Origin: Neospora caninum Liverpool
Lineage: Eukaryota; Apicomplexa; Conoidasida; Eucoccidiorida; Sarcocystidae
Assembly (NCBI RefSeq): GCF_000208865.1
Contig: NC_018391.1
Coordinates: forward strand, 1,922,001-1,986,000
DNA length: 64,000 bases
Reading direction: 5' to 3'
Part shown: positions 47,896-59,863 of the stretch, one piece after another
How the letters are laid out: each line of letters starts with the position of its first letter
Numbering within the stretch: the first letter of the stretch is position 1
Program-made: the position numbers and the translations under genes
Notes under the pieces: generated by a model
Seen by the model: the letters and a program-made list of their open reading frames with translations, nothing else
What the model was told of the DNA's origin: nothing
Databases searched by the model: none

Positions 47896-49366
47896 CGCAA
47901 GGGGGACAATAACAGCAGCATCCAAACCGACCCGTCGTCGCCAAAGCTCTTCAAATACGGACGACGGACTTGATTTTGATTGTGAAAGGTCAAAGCGCTT
48001 CTCTACCCTCTCCAGTCGCTGCCGCGGATTCTGTACCAATTCTCCTCTGCCCTATATCAGTATTCTGCCGCAAGTGTAAATGAATATCCGCCGTGACGGC
48101 GGGCAGTAGAAAGCGAGGCAGCGAATAGATGAAAACAGCTGAAAATGTAGATGGTTTAACCGTAGACCACGGACCGCAACGTCGGTGATCCAGTCTCTAA
48201 ATCTTTACGATGAGCTGACTACCATTTTGCGTCGTGCTGCTCTGGTAATCCGGGAGAGAACTCAGCTTGAGGCGAGCCTTCCGGTTCCCTCTGATGCTTT
48301 CTGTCTACCAACGAAGAGCGTCTCTCTCCACTCCTTCTTCATCTTTCAAATAAATATCTTCCGCGTAGCTAGCAGATGGTTGCCATACATTCGTTTCGTT
48401 GAATACACGCTTAACTGAGTGGACAACAAATGCGAGATGCCTTGAGCCATTAAGTTCTATCAGTGTGGATCACTGCGACCCATTTCTGTCAACGTCCCCA
48501 ACAAGCATCACTATTTCTTCAAAAAGGTGCTACCCTTCCGTTCCCTCGAATCCTCGACCGAGCCACATCCCCCTCCACTTCGTGAAATGCCATCGTCTAC
48601 TATGACATCAGTACAGCCGACATAACGGCTTTCGTGGGCGAAAGCATGCAGGACTCCCCGTGACTGCGATGTCCTGGAGGAAACTGCATGCTTTCACCGC
48701 AATCGTTATTCGTATCCATTGTCTTCGGAAGACAAGAATGGTGTCACCTCCCGGACTATATAGACCAGAAGACAACCATATCTCTCCTACGAGGCGATAG
48801 AAATATGTTCTGTGTTATGTTGCTCAGATGGGATATTTTCCAGGCTTACTTGGTGTCGGGTACTGAGTGGATCCTTGAATTGGTGGTCCCCAAACGGCAA
48901 TCTGAACCGTGCATCTTTTTCCAGTCTGTTCGGGATCTTCTTCGTCGACTCGGGAATGATCGGCAGGAGACTCTGTGGAAGAACACTGCAAGTAAACTGT
49001 GCTTGCCTGTGTGGGGGTGCTTGAGATGGTGAATGTGTATGGCTTTGTAGCGCTCTTCTGCTGTTGCAGTGTCGCCTCAAGGGACTCGAGTGATATCACA
49101 CTTGTACACGCTGAACTTGTACAAGCCATAACAGCACCTGCCTCAGCTGGACGGGGATAGAGGTTCGTAACTTTCTCTCCGCATTCGAATATAACGGGTG
49201 TAGTGTCGGTGGCAATGAGGTCCAGAACAGGAGTTGAGTCAGTACATTTGGGTGTCCCACCAGCCACAGCAGGAAGACGAAATGAGCAGAGAAACATGAC
49301 GAACAAGCACGCGTTAAGCCTTACATATTGGCGACCTGACGACACTAGCCCCCTGGTTGGCGCCAT
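47398..49366 (-). CDS. SRS-family GPI-anchored surface antigen, copy B (SRS20-like cluster)
   Basis: SRS proteins are SAG1-related adhesins and immune-recognised antigens on the parasite surface. Two exons, 49366-48850 and 47879-47398, join in phase (CCAA|GTAAGC to TTCCAG|GC) to give about 332 residues. Exon 1 encodes a signal peptide (hydrophobic LNACLFVMFLCSF) and the first SRS domain, with six cysteines and the IAVWGPPIQG end block. Exon 2 encodes a second six-cysteine SRS domain that begins KCAANQ. A Gly/Ser/Thr/Pro spacer and a hydrophobic GPI-attachment tail (LTLITSLISVSVLLA) follow. The start ATG at 49366 aligns with the start of copy A. An earlier in-frame ATG at 49405 would add 13 residues. 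Exon 1 is much more divergent from copy A than exon 2 is. The SRS20 assignment is inference from neighbourhood. Confidence 0.9.
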
Positions 49367-49905
49367 GGCTGTCGCTGTCTTTACCGCTGAATGAAGAAGA
49401 GGCATTTCAAAATCCTTGGGATGGAGGGAAGTGGAGAAAACAAGTGGGAAAAGAAAGAGCATCCCCAAACAACATATATTTTTGTTGAATTGAGCCTGAA
49501 ACAATTTTGGAATAGCTGTGTGTGCGAATTCGTGCCCCTCTGTGGTCGTTACTTGCCGGGAGCCTCACGAGGGCGGGGGGGAGGAGGGGGTTGGCGGGGG
49601 AGCGGCCTGTGTCGTACACGCCTCGAGGTCCCGAGAACCGTCTGTTCTCCAGAAGCACTTTTGGCGCAAAACAATCCCAAATTTCGTCTCATCCGTGTTT
49701 GTACGACACCGTCGAAGGTAAGTCCCGCTCTCCTTTCCCCTGTGGCTCCATGAAAGAAACAGGGTGGGAATTCAAACAAAAAGCAGCGGGTCTCCACTTG
49801 TTTCGAATGTGGCCCTAGAACACTCAAAACCGACCGCAAAACTCCTCTCCACAAAGCCCCAATCGAACCCCCTTCTTTGGATGTGCGAGGTGATTGATGA
49901 GAAGC

Positions 49906-49992
49906 CTTTTATTGGTTGTACTATCGGAGGTTTACATGTCTTCTACTTATTTGTAGTAACCCTGCAGATATAGATACCGCGCTTAAAGTTTC
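49906..49992 (+). pseudogene. Nuclear fragment of mitochondrial cytochrome b (NUMT)
   Basis: Translated on the + strand, the segment reads FIGC then LHVFYL in one frame, and SNPADIDTALKV in another. These are adjacent blocks of apicomplexan cytochrome b, joined here with a small deletion of about eight bases. The fragment has internal stops and no start, so it is a non-functional nuclear insertion. It lies about 540 bases upstream of SRS copy B. Confidence 0.8.
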
Positions 49993-50350
49993 CTGTTGTC
50001 TTACGAAACTCACAACTAAGCGCGAATCAATGATTTTGGGGACCATGAGGTCATCAGTACACGGCCGAGCCTACGGCCAAAAATGGCATGTTGGATGCCC
50101 TTTGCACGAGAAATTCATATTGTAGTTTGGTGACACTGCACATCACCGTTTGTCTCTCTACAAGCGGCCCTACTGGGATATGCTGCGCCAACTCCACCGG
50201 GAGTCAAGACACCAAAACATCTCTAATAAGATTTGTTTTATGGCTGAAATGAAACAATATACCACGCTACCGCCTCCCTCATGAATCTCTCACGCAATTC
50301 GTCACACCACGCTCCTGCGTAGAAGAACAGGGCAACGAAAAACAATCGGG

Positions 50351-51543
50351 GCCTTGTGCTTCCTCATCCATTCCACCGACACAATCTGCTCACGATCTCC
50401 CCAACCTAGCCTTCACAGAGGCGATGCATAAGCAGGACTGTAAGCGCACATCTGACATCTTTGAAAGCCGCCTCATGGGGCTCTCAACCCCATATTGGGG
50501 GGTGCTTCCCACTGCCTCCAGGAGGGAAAAAAAAGCATGACGTTCCATCCTTATTTGCTCGTGTGTCCACTGCCCGCGCCTAAACGAAGTGAGTCCGTTG
50601 GCACGCAAAAGGAAAAAAACTTCTTCATGACACATCTCTTTGCACGGCACTCGTTCGGGAGCCGTGGACGGGTGCTAATTCGGAGCGAGTCCACACTCGG
50701 CGATACAGATAACAGTGAGAATCGAAAGACAATACGGTAGCCAGCAGGCAGTACGCATTCCACGGGGAGGGAACAAAATTGGAAGAGTGACCTCAAACAG
50801 CCCAGCCCGCACCCGGACTACCTTTCGTCCGTCAAGCTCGGCGTCTCCATCTCCTGATGCCCTTGTGTCAACAATTTCTACACCTCAAAAAATCAGTCAT
50901 TATCGGCAAATGCAAATCCACATCTTGCGTCGGGAAACGTCTACTCATTTGTTCATAATATCAAGCAGACTCCCATCACTCGACGCTATACTGTCGTCGT
51001 CAGGACACGGGAAGCGTTAAGGAAGACGTGAACAGGGCAAGCGCCTCAAATCATTTTCGCCAATAAGACAGAGACGCTGATAAGAGACGTTATCAGTGTC
51101 AAGCAGCTCCACCGTCCAGTCTCAGCTCCTGAAGCGTCAGGAGGGGCGGTTGTCGTGGAGCCGCTATCGGTTTCCTCCTTTGCCACCTTGATGTACACTG
51201 TACATGTCGGGTCATTGCTGCGTCCACTTGGAGAACTTTTCCTGCACTGATAACACACCGTTTTCTCCTCTGCCGGCAAGCTCGTGACTTGGAATGTGTA
51301 TGCTGGTTTTTTCGCATCCTTTCCGGCTTCCGTGGTCCCGTGTTGCACCAGGGAAGCAGTGGAAAGATGATCTGCCAATGGGGACTCCTCGGTACAGCCT
51401 TCTGCGGAGAAGACGTTGTCAAAAAGTGCTGGAGAAAGAACGTTGCCATCGCCACAAGCAAATGTCACTGATTTGTTCGAAGAGTTGACTTCAAGGTTTA
51501 GTGTCGATTGGTTCGCCGCGCATTTGCCTGGAAACAGCGCAGT
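50351..51543. repeat. Tandem duplication block, copy A (SRS exon 2 plus 3' flank)
   Basis: This is the partner of 46701-47895, offset by about 3.65 kb. The parts of the unit outside this block (intron, exon 1) still show patchy similarity, so the whole unit of roughly 3.6-3.7 kb appears to be duplicated. Confidence 0.95.
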
Positions 51544-53107
51544 CGCCAGACATAGTAGCCCGAACATCCAATCCGACACCTCACTGAAGAATTTCCTCTC
51601 AATACGAGATACTGTCTCGAGATTCGCCGTGTGCTCGACGCCCTGCTGTGCTTTCCAGTTGTCGGTGATACCTCCCAGTCGGTTTCCGCCTCAAACGCTG
51701 CTATTTCGCCGATGTCATCTGGCTACCGCCCTAGGTGGCGCATCATCGTAGCGGTCGCAGCAATGAATCTCCGCAACCATGTTGGGAACGTTTTGGGTTT
51801 ATTCGTGAATCACGTACAACAAGGCCAAACGGCACAACTTCCAAAACTAGAGGTATGCCGATCGTGGCATGCATTCCATCCTGCTGCTGTATACCTGAAG
51901 AGGACATCCCCCGTCCAAGTGTGCCGCCAGTCGCCCACGCTTCAGTTCTACCAATGAAGAGAGCCTCCCTCCTCCTTTTCTTCTTCTGCCGAAGAACCAT
52001 TGCCCTCATACTAAGCAGAGCTTTGCCATTCATTCGATCCGGTGGCTGCAGGCTTTATCACGCGAATACAGAAGTGCCAGATGCCACGGGCCTCGGCTAA
52101 ACATGGTGATTCGGTCGTTCCCTTTTTTCAGCGTCGCCAACAACACTCTCTGTTACTACTGAACCAAGCTATACATCTACTCTTCCATTCCTCGACCAAG
52201 ACATGCCTCACTACAAATCCCTGAGAAGCCGTCTTCTAATGTGCTACCACAACTGCCCAACCCACTGGCCTGCTTAAGACACCTAAAAGTGTTGGTTTTC
52301 AATATCGTACTACATTAAGGTTATTCCACATCGGGTATGTTCTAGGCGTCCCTCAGAAAATCCTGCAGGTGGCGCAGGTAATTTGGATTCCACGGGACTC
52401 GGACGTTCCGGAGCAAATCGAAGACTTCCGCCACAACCATTCCTCATTTTCTCTCTCTCGCGGAAATAAGAGTGACGTCAGCGCGTGGGATACATAGAAC
52501 ACAGGACAGAACCTCGTGACCAGGTTTTCCCTCTTACGATGTGATGGACATGTGTTTTGTGGGGTTGCGCTCGGATTGCGTATTTTCCAGGCTTACTTGG
52601 TGTCGGGTACTCAGGCAATCCTTGAATTGGAGGTCCCCAAACTGCAATCTGGACCGTGCACTTTTTTTCACCATTGTCTTCTTTTGTGATTGTATCTCTC
52701 AAGTTCTGTATGGCAGGAGCAACCGAAGAACACTTAAAGTAAACTGTGCTTGCCTCTTCGGAGGCTTGTGAGACGGTAAACGTGTACTTGTCGTCTGTTT
52801 GTCCCAATGTTGCATTAGGAATCTTCAGCTGGACTTCACTTGTACAAGCCGAACTTTCGCAAACCTTCTGGGGGACGCTTGCACTGTATTGCGGATACAG
52901 GTTGGTCACCTGTGCTGCGCACTTGAATTCAACTGCAGTAGTGTCAGTCACAGGGATACTCAGAACGGGAGTTTCGGCAGCACATTGATTCACCACATCC
53001 TGCGCCACAACAGGCAGACAAAATATGCAAAGAAAAATAAGAAAAAAGCATAGGTTAAACCCGGCATACGGGAGACCTGGCGATCGTTCCCCCTTGTATG
53101 AAGCCAT
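51046..53107 (-). CDS. SRS-family GPI-anchored surface antigen, copy A (SRS20-like cluster)
   Basis: Two exons, 53107-52597 and 51527-51046, join in phase to give about 330 residues. Exon 1 starts at the ATG at 53107, directly before a signal peptide (hydrophobic LCFFLIFLCIFCL, cleaved near VVAQ). It encodes SRS domain 1 with six cysteines and the same IAVWGPPIQG end block as copy B. Exon 2 encodes domain 2 with six cysteines, a Thr/Ser-rich spacer and the GPI-signal tail. The splice codon gives TPSKCAANQ at the domain junction. The roughly 1.07-kb intron contains copy 2 of the 88-bp dispersed element. Compared with copy B, the two second domains differ by only five residues. Confidence 0.9.
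52262..52349 (+). repeat. Dispersed 88-bp element, copy 2 (in the SRS copy A intron)
   Basis: This is homologous to 21331-21418 and in the same orientation relative to its host gene (antisense). The + strand translation contains KTPKSVGFQYRTTLRLFHIG, open throughout. No counterpart was seen in the intron of SRS copy B. Confidence 0.7.
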
Positions 53108-55997
53108 GGCTGTCGCTCGGGTGCTGGCCCAGGCAAAGTTTGTCTTGATTATCTCGGGTAGGAGAGAGGCACGAGAGAAGACACGAAAACAACAAGCGCC
53201 CCCAACAACTGACGATTCATGCGTGAATAGACACTCAAGCAGTTTTCGAACAGCCTTGCTTGCGTATTTGTGCTAGCCTGGAGTATTCCTGGACCCTTCC
53301 CGAAACGGGGTCGGCGAGGTCACTGCTTCCGTGCAAGACCCGAGTTCGTGAGAATCGGCGCCTACGCTCGGTCACTCTGCTGGTCAGAGATGCCGTCCTC
53401 CCCCCCCCCCCCCCCCTCGACCCCCCCACTTGCTTCAGAGCAAACACTCCTGTATTCTCAACGCTGGGACGATACTGTCGCAGGCAAGTCTTACCCTCCT
53501 TCCTCCTGTTTCTCGAATAAAAAGTCTGTTTCTCCTTTAAGAAGGCATAAGTGGTTCGACTCTGTTTTCTATCGAGGCCATAAAACACACGAATCCGTCA
53601 TCGGATGAACCCCCCCCGCCCACCTCGGGTACAGCACGGCAATAGTCGAAAAACACGGAGAATGAACAACACTTTTCCCAACGAAACACAGGCCAGCGGT
53701 TTTTGTTAGCAATCAGACCACCGGTACATGAACGAATCTGAGGAATTACGTACTCCATTGGAAGTTTTTAGCACGGAGAACTAATGTGTAGCCTGATGAT
53801 ACTAGAGACCCTCTTTTTCTTCTCTACATCCGACCACCCTCGCATGGACTCTCACAAAGCGGCAAGATGTCTCCCCCACTCAGATGAACAGAACAGCGTG
53901 GTAGCTGAAATAACACAGAGATAGACAGTCGTGTAGACTCAAGCTGCTCTATGCAGCTCTATACCAATTGGTATTAATTTTTGGCCGATTTGAGACCCAT
54001 TCATACGACACCGGACTGGCCAACATCGACGCACGATAGATTGGCCCGAGCCGGAAATTGGAACAAACCTCTGATTTTAGGGATATGTGAGCCAGCAGAG
54101 TGACAACGCAGCGTCAGGGGCAACGCATAGTACCATAACGGTGCCTTTCGTTTTCTTTGGGGCTCAGGCGCCCCAGGGAAGGCAACTTTTATTCCGCGGT
54201 CTACCACATGAACATCCTTCAGCGCACACGACTCGATCGTTATACCACTGTATTCAGCACAGCTACACTGCCTGCAGGCATAAACAAGGTCTAAATAAGC
54301 GGCTGTTCTCAACGTCGGCCCGAGATGTGGAAGCCACCGTATTCATATTCGGCTACACAGGACGATTCCGTCGTGGAATTTTCCCACCTCACGGGATCAT
54401 GTCGAACGCAGATGTTTCACGTGTGATCAAACCAAGAGAGAATTCCCAGGTTGATTACATAGTGGTTGGCATCAAAAACGTACCCTGCACAGTTCCACAT
54501 ATATTCCGAGCACGCACTTTCCCCAAGCAGACGACGCTCAGTCGCGGTGGTGGCGTCGTCGACACACGCATGTACGTCGGCAATCGCTCATGGGTTTCGG
54601 CACGGGGAGACTGATTCTAGCCGAGAGTACGCAAGGCACTAAACCCTAAAGAACTAGCTAGCTCCACATTAGAGAAGCCCCGCGTCAATTGAGGGCATCC
54701 CAAAGCCGTATAGAAGCGAACGTGGAAGAGACAAGCTGAATCCAGTGTCCAAGACGGCGCACACAGCGTTTCGTGACAGCAAGGAAGACGGACTACGAAG
54801 TCAGCTAGGACGTTTTGTGCCTCCATCGGCGGATGGTAGCACGATTTTGTGGACATGTTTCTGAAAAGCTCCTCAAGCGTAGGTTTATAGAGCTCTGTTG
54901 CTGTGATGAGTTATCTTCCGTTTCTCTGAAGTTCCTCTTTCTTCTGGTTACTCTGTCGCCGCACACACCCATATCCGCTTGCCTGAAGAATTGACCACTA
55001 TTCGCTATGTGCTTTCCTCCCTCTGGCTAAACGCCGATGCTGCGTCCCCGAGGGAAATCGAGGGGCGTTTCACAACAAACCTTGCAGCGCAGTGCTTCCT
55101 TCTCCACACACTGCTCATTTGTTCCGAGGTGACCTCCGACACATCTGTGCATATGTTCCTCCTTGAGAAACAAGTGACGCTCTCCGAAGCCTGTTATACG
55201 TGTGCTGCCTTCCACAGGCCTACAACAGAAGGTGGTAGTGGCACACATATTGGCCAATACAGCGCCAAGGATGGCCTTCAGTCGCTTTTCTTCCCGCATA
55301 TCGGAAACTGCTACACCGTTCTTCCTCGGGCTGCTCGTATATGGACATATCTATTTGTTTCTGCTTGTAGGAGGAGTGAGCGAACCACCCCAAAAGCAAC
55401 GGTGTAGCGCGACAGGCTCGTGTCGAGGCTAAAGTGCAGTTGAAATGGGACTGCACAGAAGCAAACTGCATGTGACAGAGCACTAAGGGAACTTGCGTTT
55501 TGTTTTGAGTGACGAGAACGATACGCGTTCCTTCCACCGACTGCAAGATCCACCAGAACGAGAGGGGGTGAAGCGCAGCAGAAACTGGAGAGAAGCCAGG
55601 GACAAAAAGAGCAGGACATACCACAATTGCGCTCCACAGCGGGAAAAAGGTGGCGTAAGAAGTACAGGGCGCAACGGCGGCGCACAAAACTCCCGAGTTG
55701 TCCGCAGGTGACGGCCGTTTTTGGAAAAGGATAAGTGAGCTCACGGAACAGGATGGAGCTGAGAACAGTGTGATGGCGAGATACATAAAATTCACGACTT
55801 CACCGCGCCGTGCCCACAGTCAGTTGAAATCGTAAACCCTTTAGGTCTTTCCTCCCCTCTACTTTCAGCGTTTCTTTGTCTTTCACTGTCTGCATCTGTT
55901 GCTCCGCTTCTTCGTGCTTGCCTCTCCCGTCTGCCTGTCTGTCTGTCGCTTCATCTCGACCTTTCTGTGCTCCGGGTGCTCCGCGTCGCTGCCTCGT
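53108..55997. other. Intergenic region with SRS promoter side and FKBP 3' flank
   Basis: No gene is supported. The region holds a 17-base C homopolymer at 53400-53416, about 290 bases upstream of the SRS copy A start, and a telomere-like CTAAACCCTAAAG at 54639-54651. Two ORFs of 142 (+, 54979-55407) and 191 (-, 55220-55795) codons overlap each other. Neither shows domains or splice context. Confidence 0.55.
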
Positions 55998-57500
55998 TCA
56001 GCCGAGACTCATCAGCCGGCATTCGAATATGAGGTCACTGTTGGGGGGGATTGCCGGCGGGGCGCCGCGCTTGCCATACCCGAGGGCGCTGGGAATAAGT
56101 AGCCGTCGCGATTCGCCCAGTTGCATGCCTTTCACGCCGAGCTCCATGCCCTTAATGACTTCGCCTCGGCCCAAAACAAATTTTATTCGGCCGCTGTCAA
56201 ACCGCCGAAGATTCTTGGCTAGCAGCCCTTTGTACTGGATGGACATGCGGTCGCCGTAGCTCGCCACCTCCGTTTTCCCCCCCTGTTTCTTTCCAGAAGA
56301 GGGAAGAGCTAAAATCTCGTACGACACTCCAGAAGGCAGAGCGACACGGCTCCCCACCCTCAACGGGGGCGGACCAGAAGCCGGCGAAGCGGTAGGAGAC
56401 TGGCACGAGGTCGCCGCTGGCGCTTGTGTACTGTTCTCGTTCCGTTTATTCTGTTCTCGATTCTGGGTTTTCTGGTTTTTCGCGCTGGGCGCTTTAGCCG
56501 CCTCCTGGGAACCCCGACTTGGTTGTTGCCGGTCTTGCGAGACCGAAGCAGAGGAACCGCTCGCCGCCCGTCTGTCTCTTGCACTCTTATTGGTGATTTC
56601 AGCGTGGGGCTTCGTGACTGCAGATTTCTGGCCAGCAAGTGAGTGCGAAGTGTCCTTGGTGGCTGGCCGAACTCCTGCGCCGCGAGACGACGCGAGCTGG
56701 ACCGCGAGAGACGGGAGCGAGGCAATGGGAGCTGAGAGCGTCGGCACGAGCAACCGCGCTTTCCCTTGATCTGTCTTCCTCACTTTTCCCCTCTGGGCCT
56801 CGTTTGCCTTGTCCTTCTGTTCCCCACGCTTTGCGTTTTCACCGTGAACTGAACCCGCGGGAACGAGCGCAGGCGCCTCATCACTCTCCTCTTCCACGGC
56901 ATTCCTCTTTCTCTTCTTCCCCTCTCCTACCGCCATGGCCCCTTCCTCTTGCGCTTCTTCTTCCGATTCTTCCTCTTCGCTCAGGTCGCAGCAGTCGCAC
57001 GGATGGGAAGCAACATCCCCGAGGAGTTGGACACCCCATTTGCTGGCCTCGCTGTCTCCAGCAGACATCACCTTCGCTGAAAACTCGGCGTCTTCCTGCA
57101 AGACACCCACATGCAAAATCCGCCAAGCGGACGCCGAGCGTGGAGACAACGGAAAAGAACGCGAGAGAGAGACCCCGCCACCCGACAGAAACAGGCTGTC
57201 TGTGCGAGCAGTCTCCTCGTTTCAAACCAGAAAGGCTCAAGTGTCGAGATTCAAGTGAGAAGACATAGTCTGGAGAGGCCGAGAGTGTCTTTCCTCGAGT
57301 GCGCCCGGGATGTGGAAACACGAGACGAAAAAAACCGTGGCAAGAAAGGCTGACAATGAGCAGGCGGGGCACCAGGCGAAACGCCAATTTAAACGAGACG
57401 CGATTTCTGTTTGAGATGCGTGCCTCTTGCGTTTGCCTTTCTCACCTCGAACAACAGTTTGCATCGTGCCTGCATGTGACGCTCGTCGAGAACCATCAGC
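55998..57500 (-). CDS. Nucleolar-type FKBP peptidyl-prolyl cis-trans isomerase (FPR3/FPR4/FKBP39-like), 5' end unresolved
   Basis: This is a prolyl isomerase of the nuclear FKBP group, which has an N-terminal nucleoplasmin-like fold, acidic/basic middle and C-terminal FKBP domain. The firm exon is 57095-55998 (365 residues). It begins EDAEFSAKVMSAGD, with KWGVQLLGDV resembling the second half of the nucleoplasmin-like domain. Next come an acidic run (EEEESEEEAQEE) and a Lys/Ser/Gln-rich linker. The last 110 residues are the FKBP domain, with YKGLL, FDSG, GRGEVIKGMELGVKGM, LLIPSALGYG and IPPNSDLIFE. The pocket-floor Trp of FKBP12 is Met here. An upstream exon ending at 57446 (DERHMQARCKLLFE, donor GTGAGA) joins in phase, but I could not fix its start; 57500 is only a nominal bound. 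Chromatin or ribosome-assembly roles are inferred from family. Confidence 0.85.
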
Positions 57501-59863
57501 GGCGACGCGACCGCTTGACGCAATGTCCGTACACTCAAGAGCACGCGCGGCGGAGCCTCGTTCGCACCGTCTCCATCATTCTTTGTGTTCTGCCCTTTCC
57601 GCTTTCCTTCTTCCTTGGAGCGAAGAGGGACAAGCAAGGCCCCGGTGAAGCACAGACGTCCTTGCTCCGCATTGAAGGAGACAGGCGACGGCGAGGACGC
57701 GGCCAGAGCGATAACTGGACCTGGCGGGAGGCAGGGAGACGGAGGAAACGTGAGCAGAGAAGAGCTGGGAAGTCCACGTGGCGAAACACGACAAGGGAAG
57801 GACTCTGCAGAGAGAGAAGTTCCCAGGAAAAATTCAAGACACCACAGCGAAGCGCCTCCGAAGGCGCCAGACAGCAAAACCAGAGGAAGACGCCGCAGGC
57901 AACGAGGCAAGCGAAAACAGTATGGGAGGTTCAAATTTTGAACTGTTGAGATTCTTCAGCGGCACCTTTCAGTGCAGCTACCTTCTGAGAACTTCACCCA
58001 TGACTGGCTATTTGTCTTTGGTAACAGTTTATACGTAGGTTGACTATCTGATATCCTAAAGTTATGCTTTTGCTGTGAGAATGCTCAGAGATGGGAACGT
58101 ATGAGCGACGCAGAAAAAAGCACGCAAGCATCGCGAAGGCGAGGAGCAGAAGAGAGGAGCGAAAGGGAACGTCATCATTGAAACAGGAGAGAGGACACGG
58201 AACTGCTGATAGAGGAAGCGAGAGAAGGAAGGCGGCGACGAGAGGGAAAACAACGCACGAGCAAGACACAGAGAGGGGAGGAGAGACAGAAGAGGACGAG
58301 GCGAGGAAGCGAGCGCAAGCTACACGAGAGGGAGGGAGACACTGGCAGGGAAGGAGACGCCAGCGGAAGAGAACACAGGAAAATGGGGAAAGCGAAACAA
58401 AGCTACTCGCTAATTCGCGACGTGTACACCCGCTCTGAGAGACAGCATCGGCCAGTTCTAAGACAGAACGGCTGACCTCTTGTAGGGCAGCTTAGCTATC
58501 CTATCATATGCCCTCTTAGAGGATCGGTTCTATTCTTATATCAACAGTTGCAGACTAAAAAACAAATCACAGAGAGAAGCGCCTCGTGAAGGCTCCACGA
58601 AGGCAGACCAACCAGCTGAAAGAGCACAGCAGAGACAATCGCCGTCCTAGTCACCGAATCGCACCACGACAGGAAGTGTTCTCCTTTCTTCTTCTCCTCG
58701 CCCACTCCGCTCCTTACCCCACAAGGCCATTTTGTTGAAAAAAGCCCGTTCTGTTGTTCGTCTTGCTCGGCGTCTAGCCTCCCTCTGTGGCGGCTTCCAG
58801 CAAAGCGTCTGCGCTCTGGCGTCTGAGAGGGACGGAGAAGGCTGTCGGGACGGCAATTCGATTTGTCTCGGAGAGTTGGTTTCCTTTTTGTCGGAATCCG
58901 GAACAGCAAACAGAAGAAGGAGGCAAATGACTCGTCTCTCGACCCTCGGCCGTTTTCTACCTCTTCCCCAGCGCGCCTGCGTTCCTCGAACCTTGTGCAG
59001 TCCTCTTCCTTTTCTTCCTCTCTTCCGGTGTTTCTTCGTCTCCTTCACGCAAAAATCTGCTTGCTTCAACTTGCGCTGGATTTCTTTTGCCGCGTCCAGC
59101 CGATCGGCACACTCGACGCGCATGCGCTCCGCTTCTGTGTCACCTTTTCTCTCGACTCGTCCGCACCGGCAGCCGCGAAAGACCGAGCGAGAGAACGGAC
59201 CCAGGATGCCGCCGATATTCTTTCTTTTCGCGTTTTCAAAACGTAGGAGAGACAAACGGAACAAAGTGGAAGAGAAGAGTTTAACTGGGAAGCGAAACGC
59301 GAGCCAGAAGGAACGACGAAAAACCGACTCCTTTGTGGGGCCTTTTCTCCGCGTGTAAAGTCGGAATTGAGAGTGTCCGAGCGCGTAGAGAGAGACAGCA
59401 GACGCCGTCCCTGTTCGCCGATGCTTCTCCATTGGCGAGTGCCCAGCCGGCGTTGTGTCGCTTTCCTCCTCGAAAGATCAGCGACAGAGACGGAAACGAA
59501 GAGAATAATTGGAAAGCTGTGAGGATGGCCCTTGAGGTAGGGTGCGTTGCATCCTGACACTTTGGGGATTTGATTTTCCCGTTTTTTTTTCGCCTAGTGA
59601 CAGAGGCTGAGCATATGGTACGTGCGCGACAGGGTAACGTGGACATACAGAAAAAAACAGAGGTCGTTTGAGAAAACAGGACGGAAGAGGTCGCGCGTGC
59701 CTTTCCCTTTTTCCTTTCCTCCCTTGTCCGAGTGCCTGTGTCTCGCGCGTGCCACCAGTGTCCGTCTCGTCTCTTTCTCCTCCGGTTCGATCCGGTTATC
59801 TCCTGCCTCCCTTGCCTTTCTCCCTCTTTTTCGGTTTGTATGTCACACACGCTCTCTGGCATT
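57501..59863. other. Divergent 5' region between the FKBP and RAP-protein genes
   Basis: It probably holds the start of the FKBP gene and both promoters. ORFs on either strand are Arg/Ser-rich and mirror one another in opposite frames, as expected for GC-rich non-coding DNA. No gene was recognised. Confidence 0.5.

Noticed and set aside
47398..53107. Four separate single-domain SRS genes
   Set aside because: Donor GTAAGC and acceptor TTCCAG sites join each upstream ORF to the next in matching phase. Only the first of each pair has a signal peptide and only the second has a GPI tail, so there are two two-exon genes.
55220..55795. 191-codon minus-strand ORF with hydrophobic stretches
   Set aside because: It overlaps an equally long plus-strand ORF and has no family match or credible start context.
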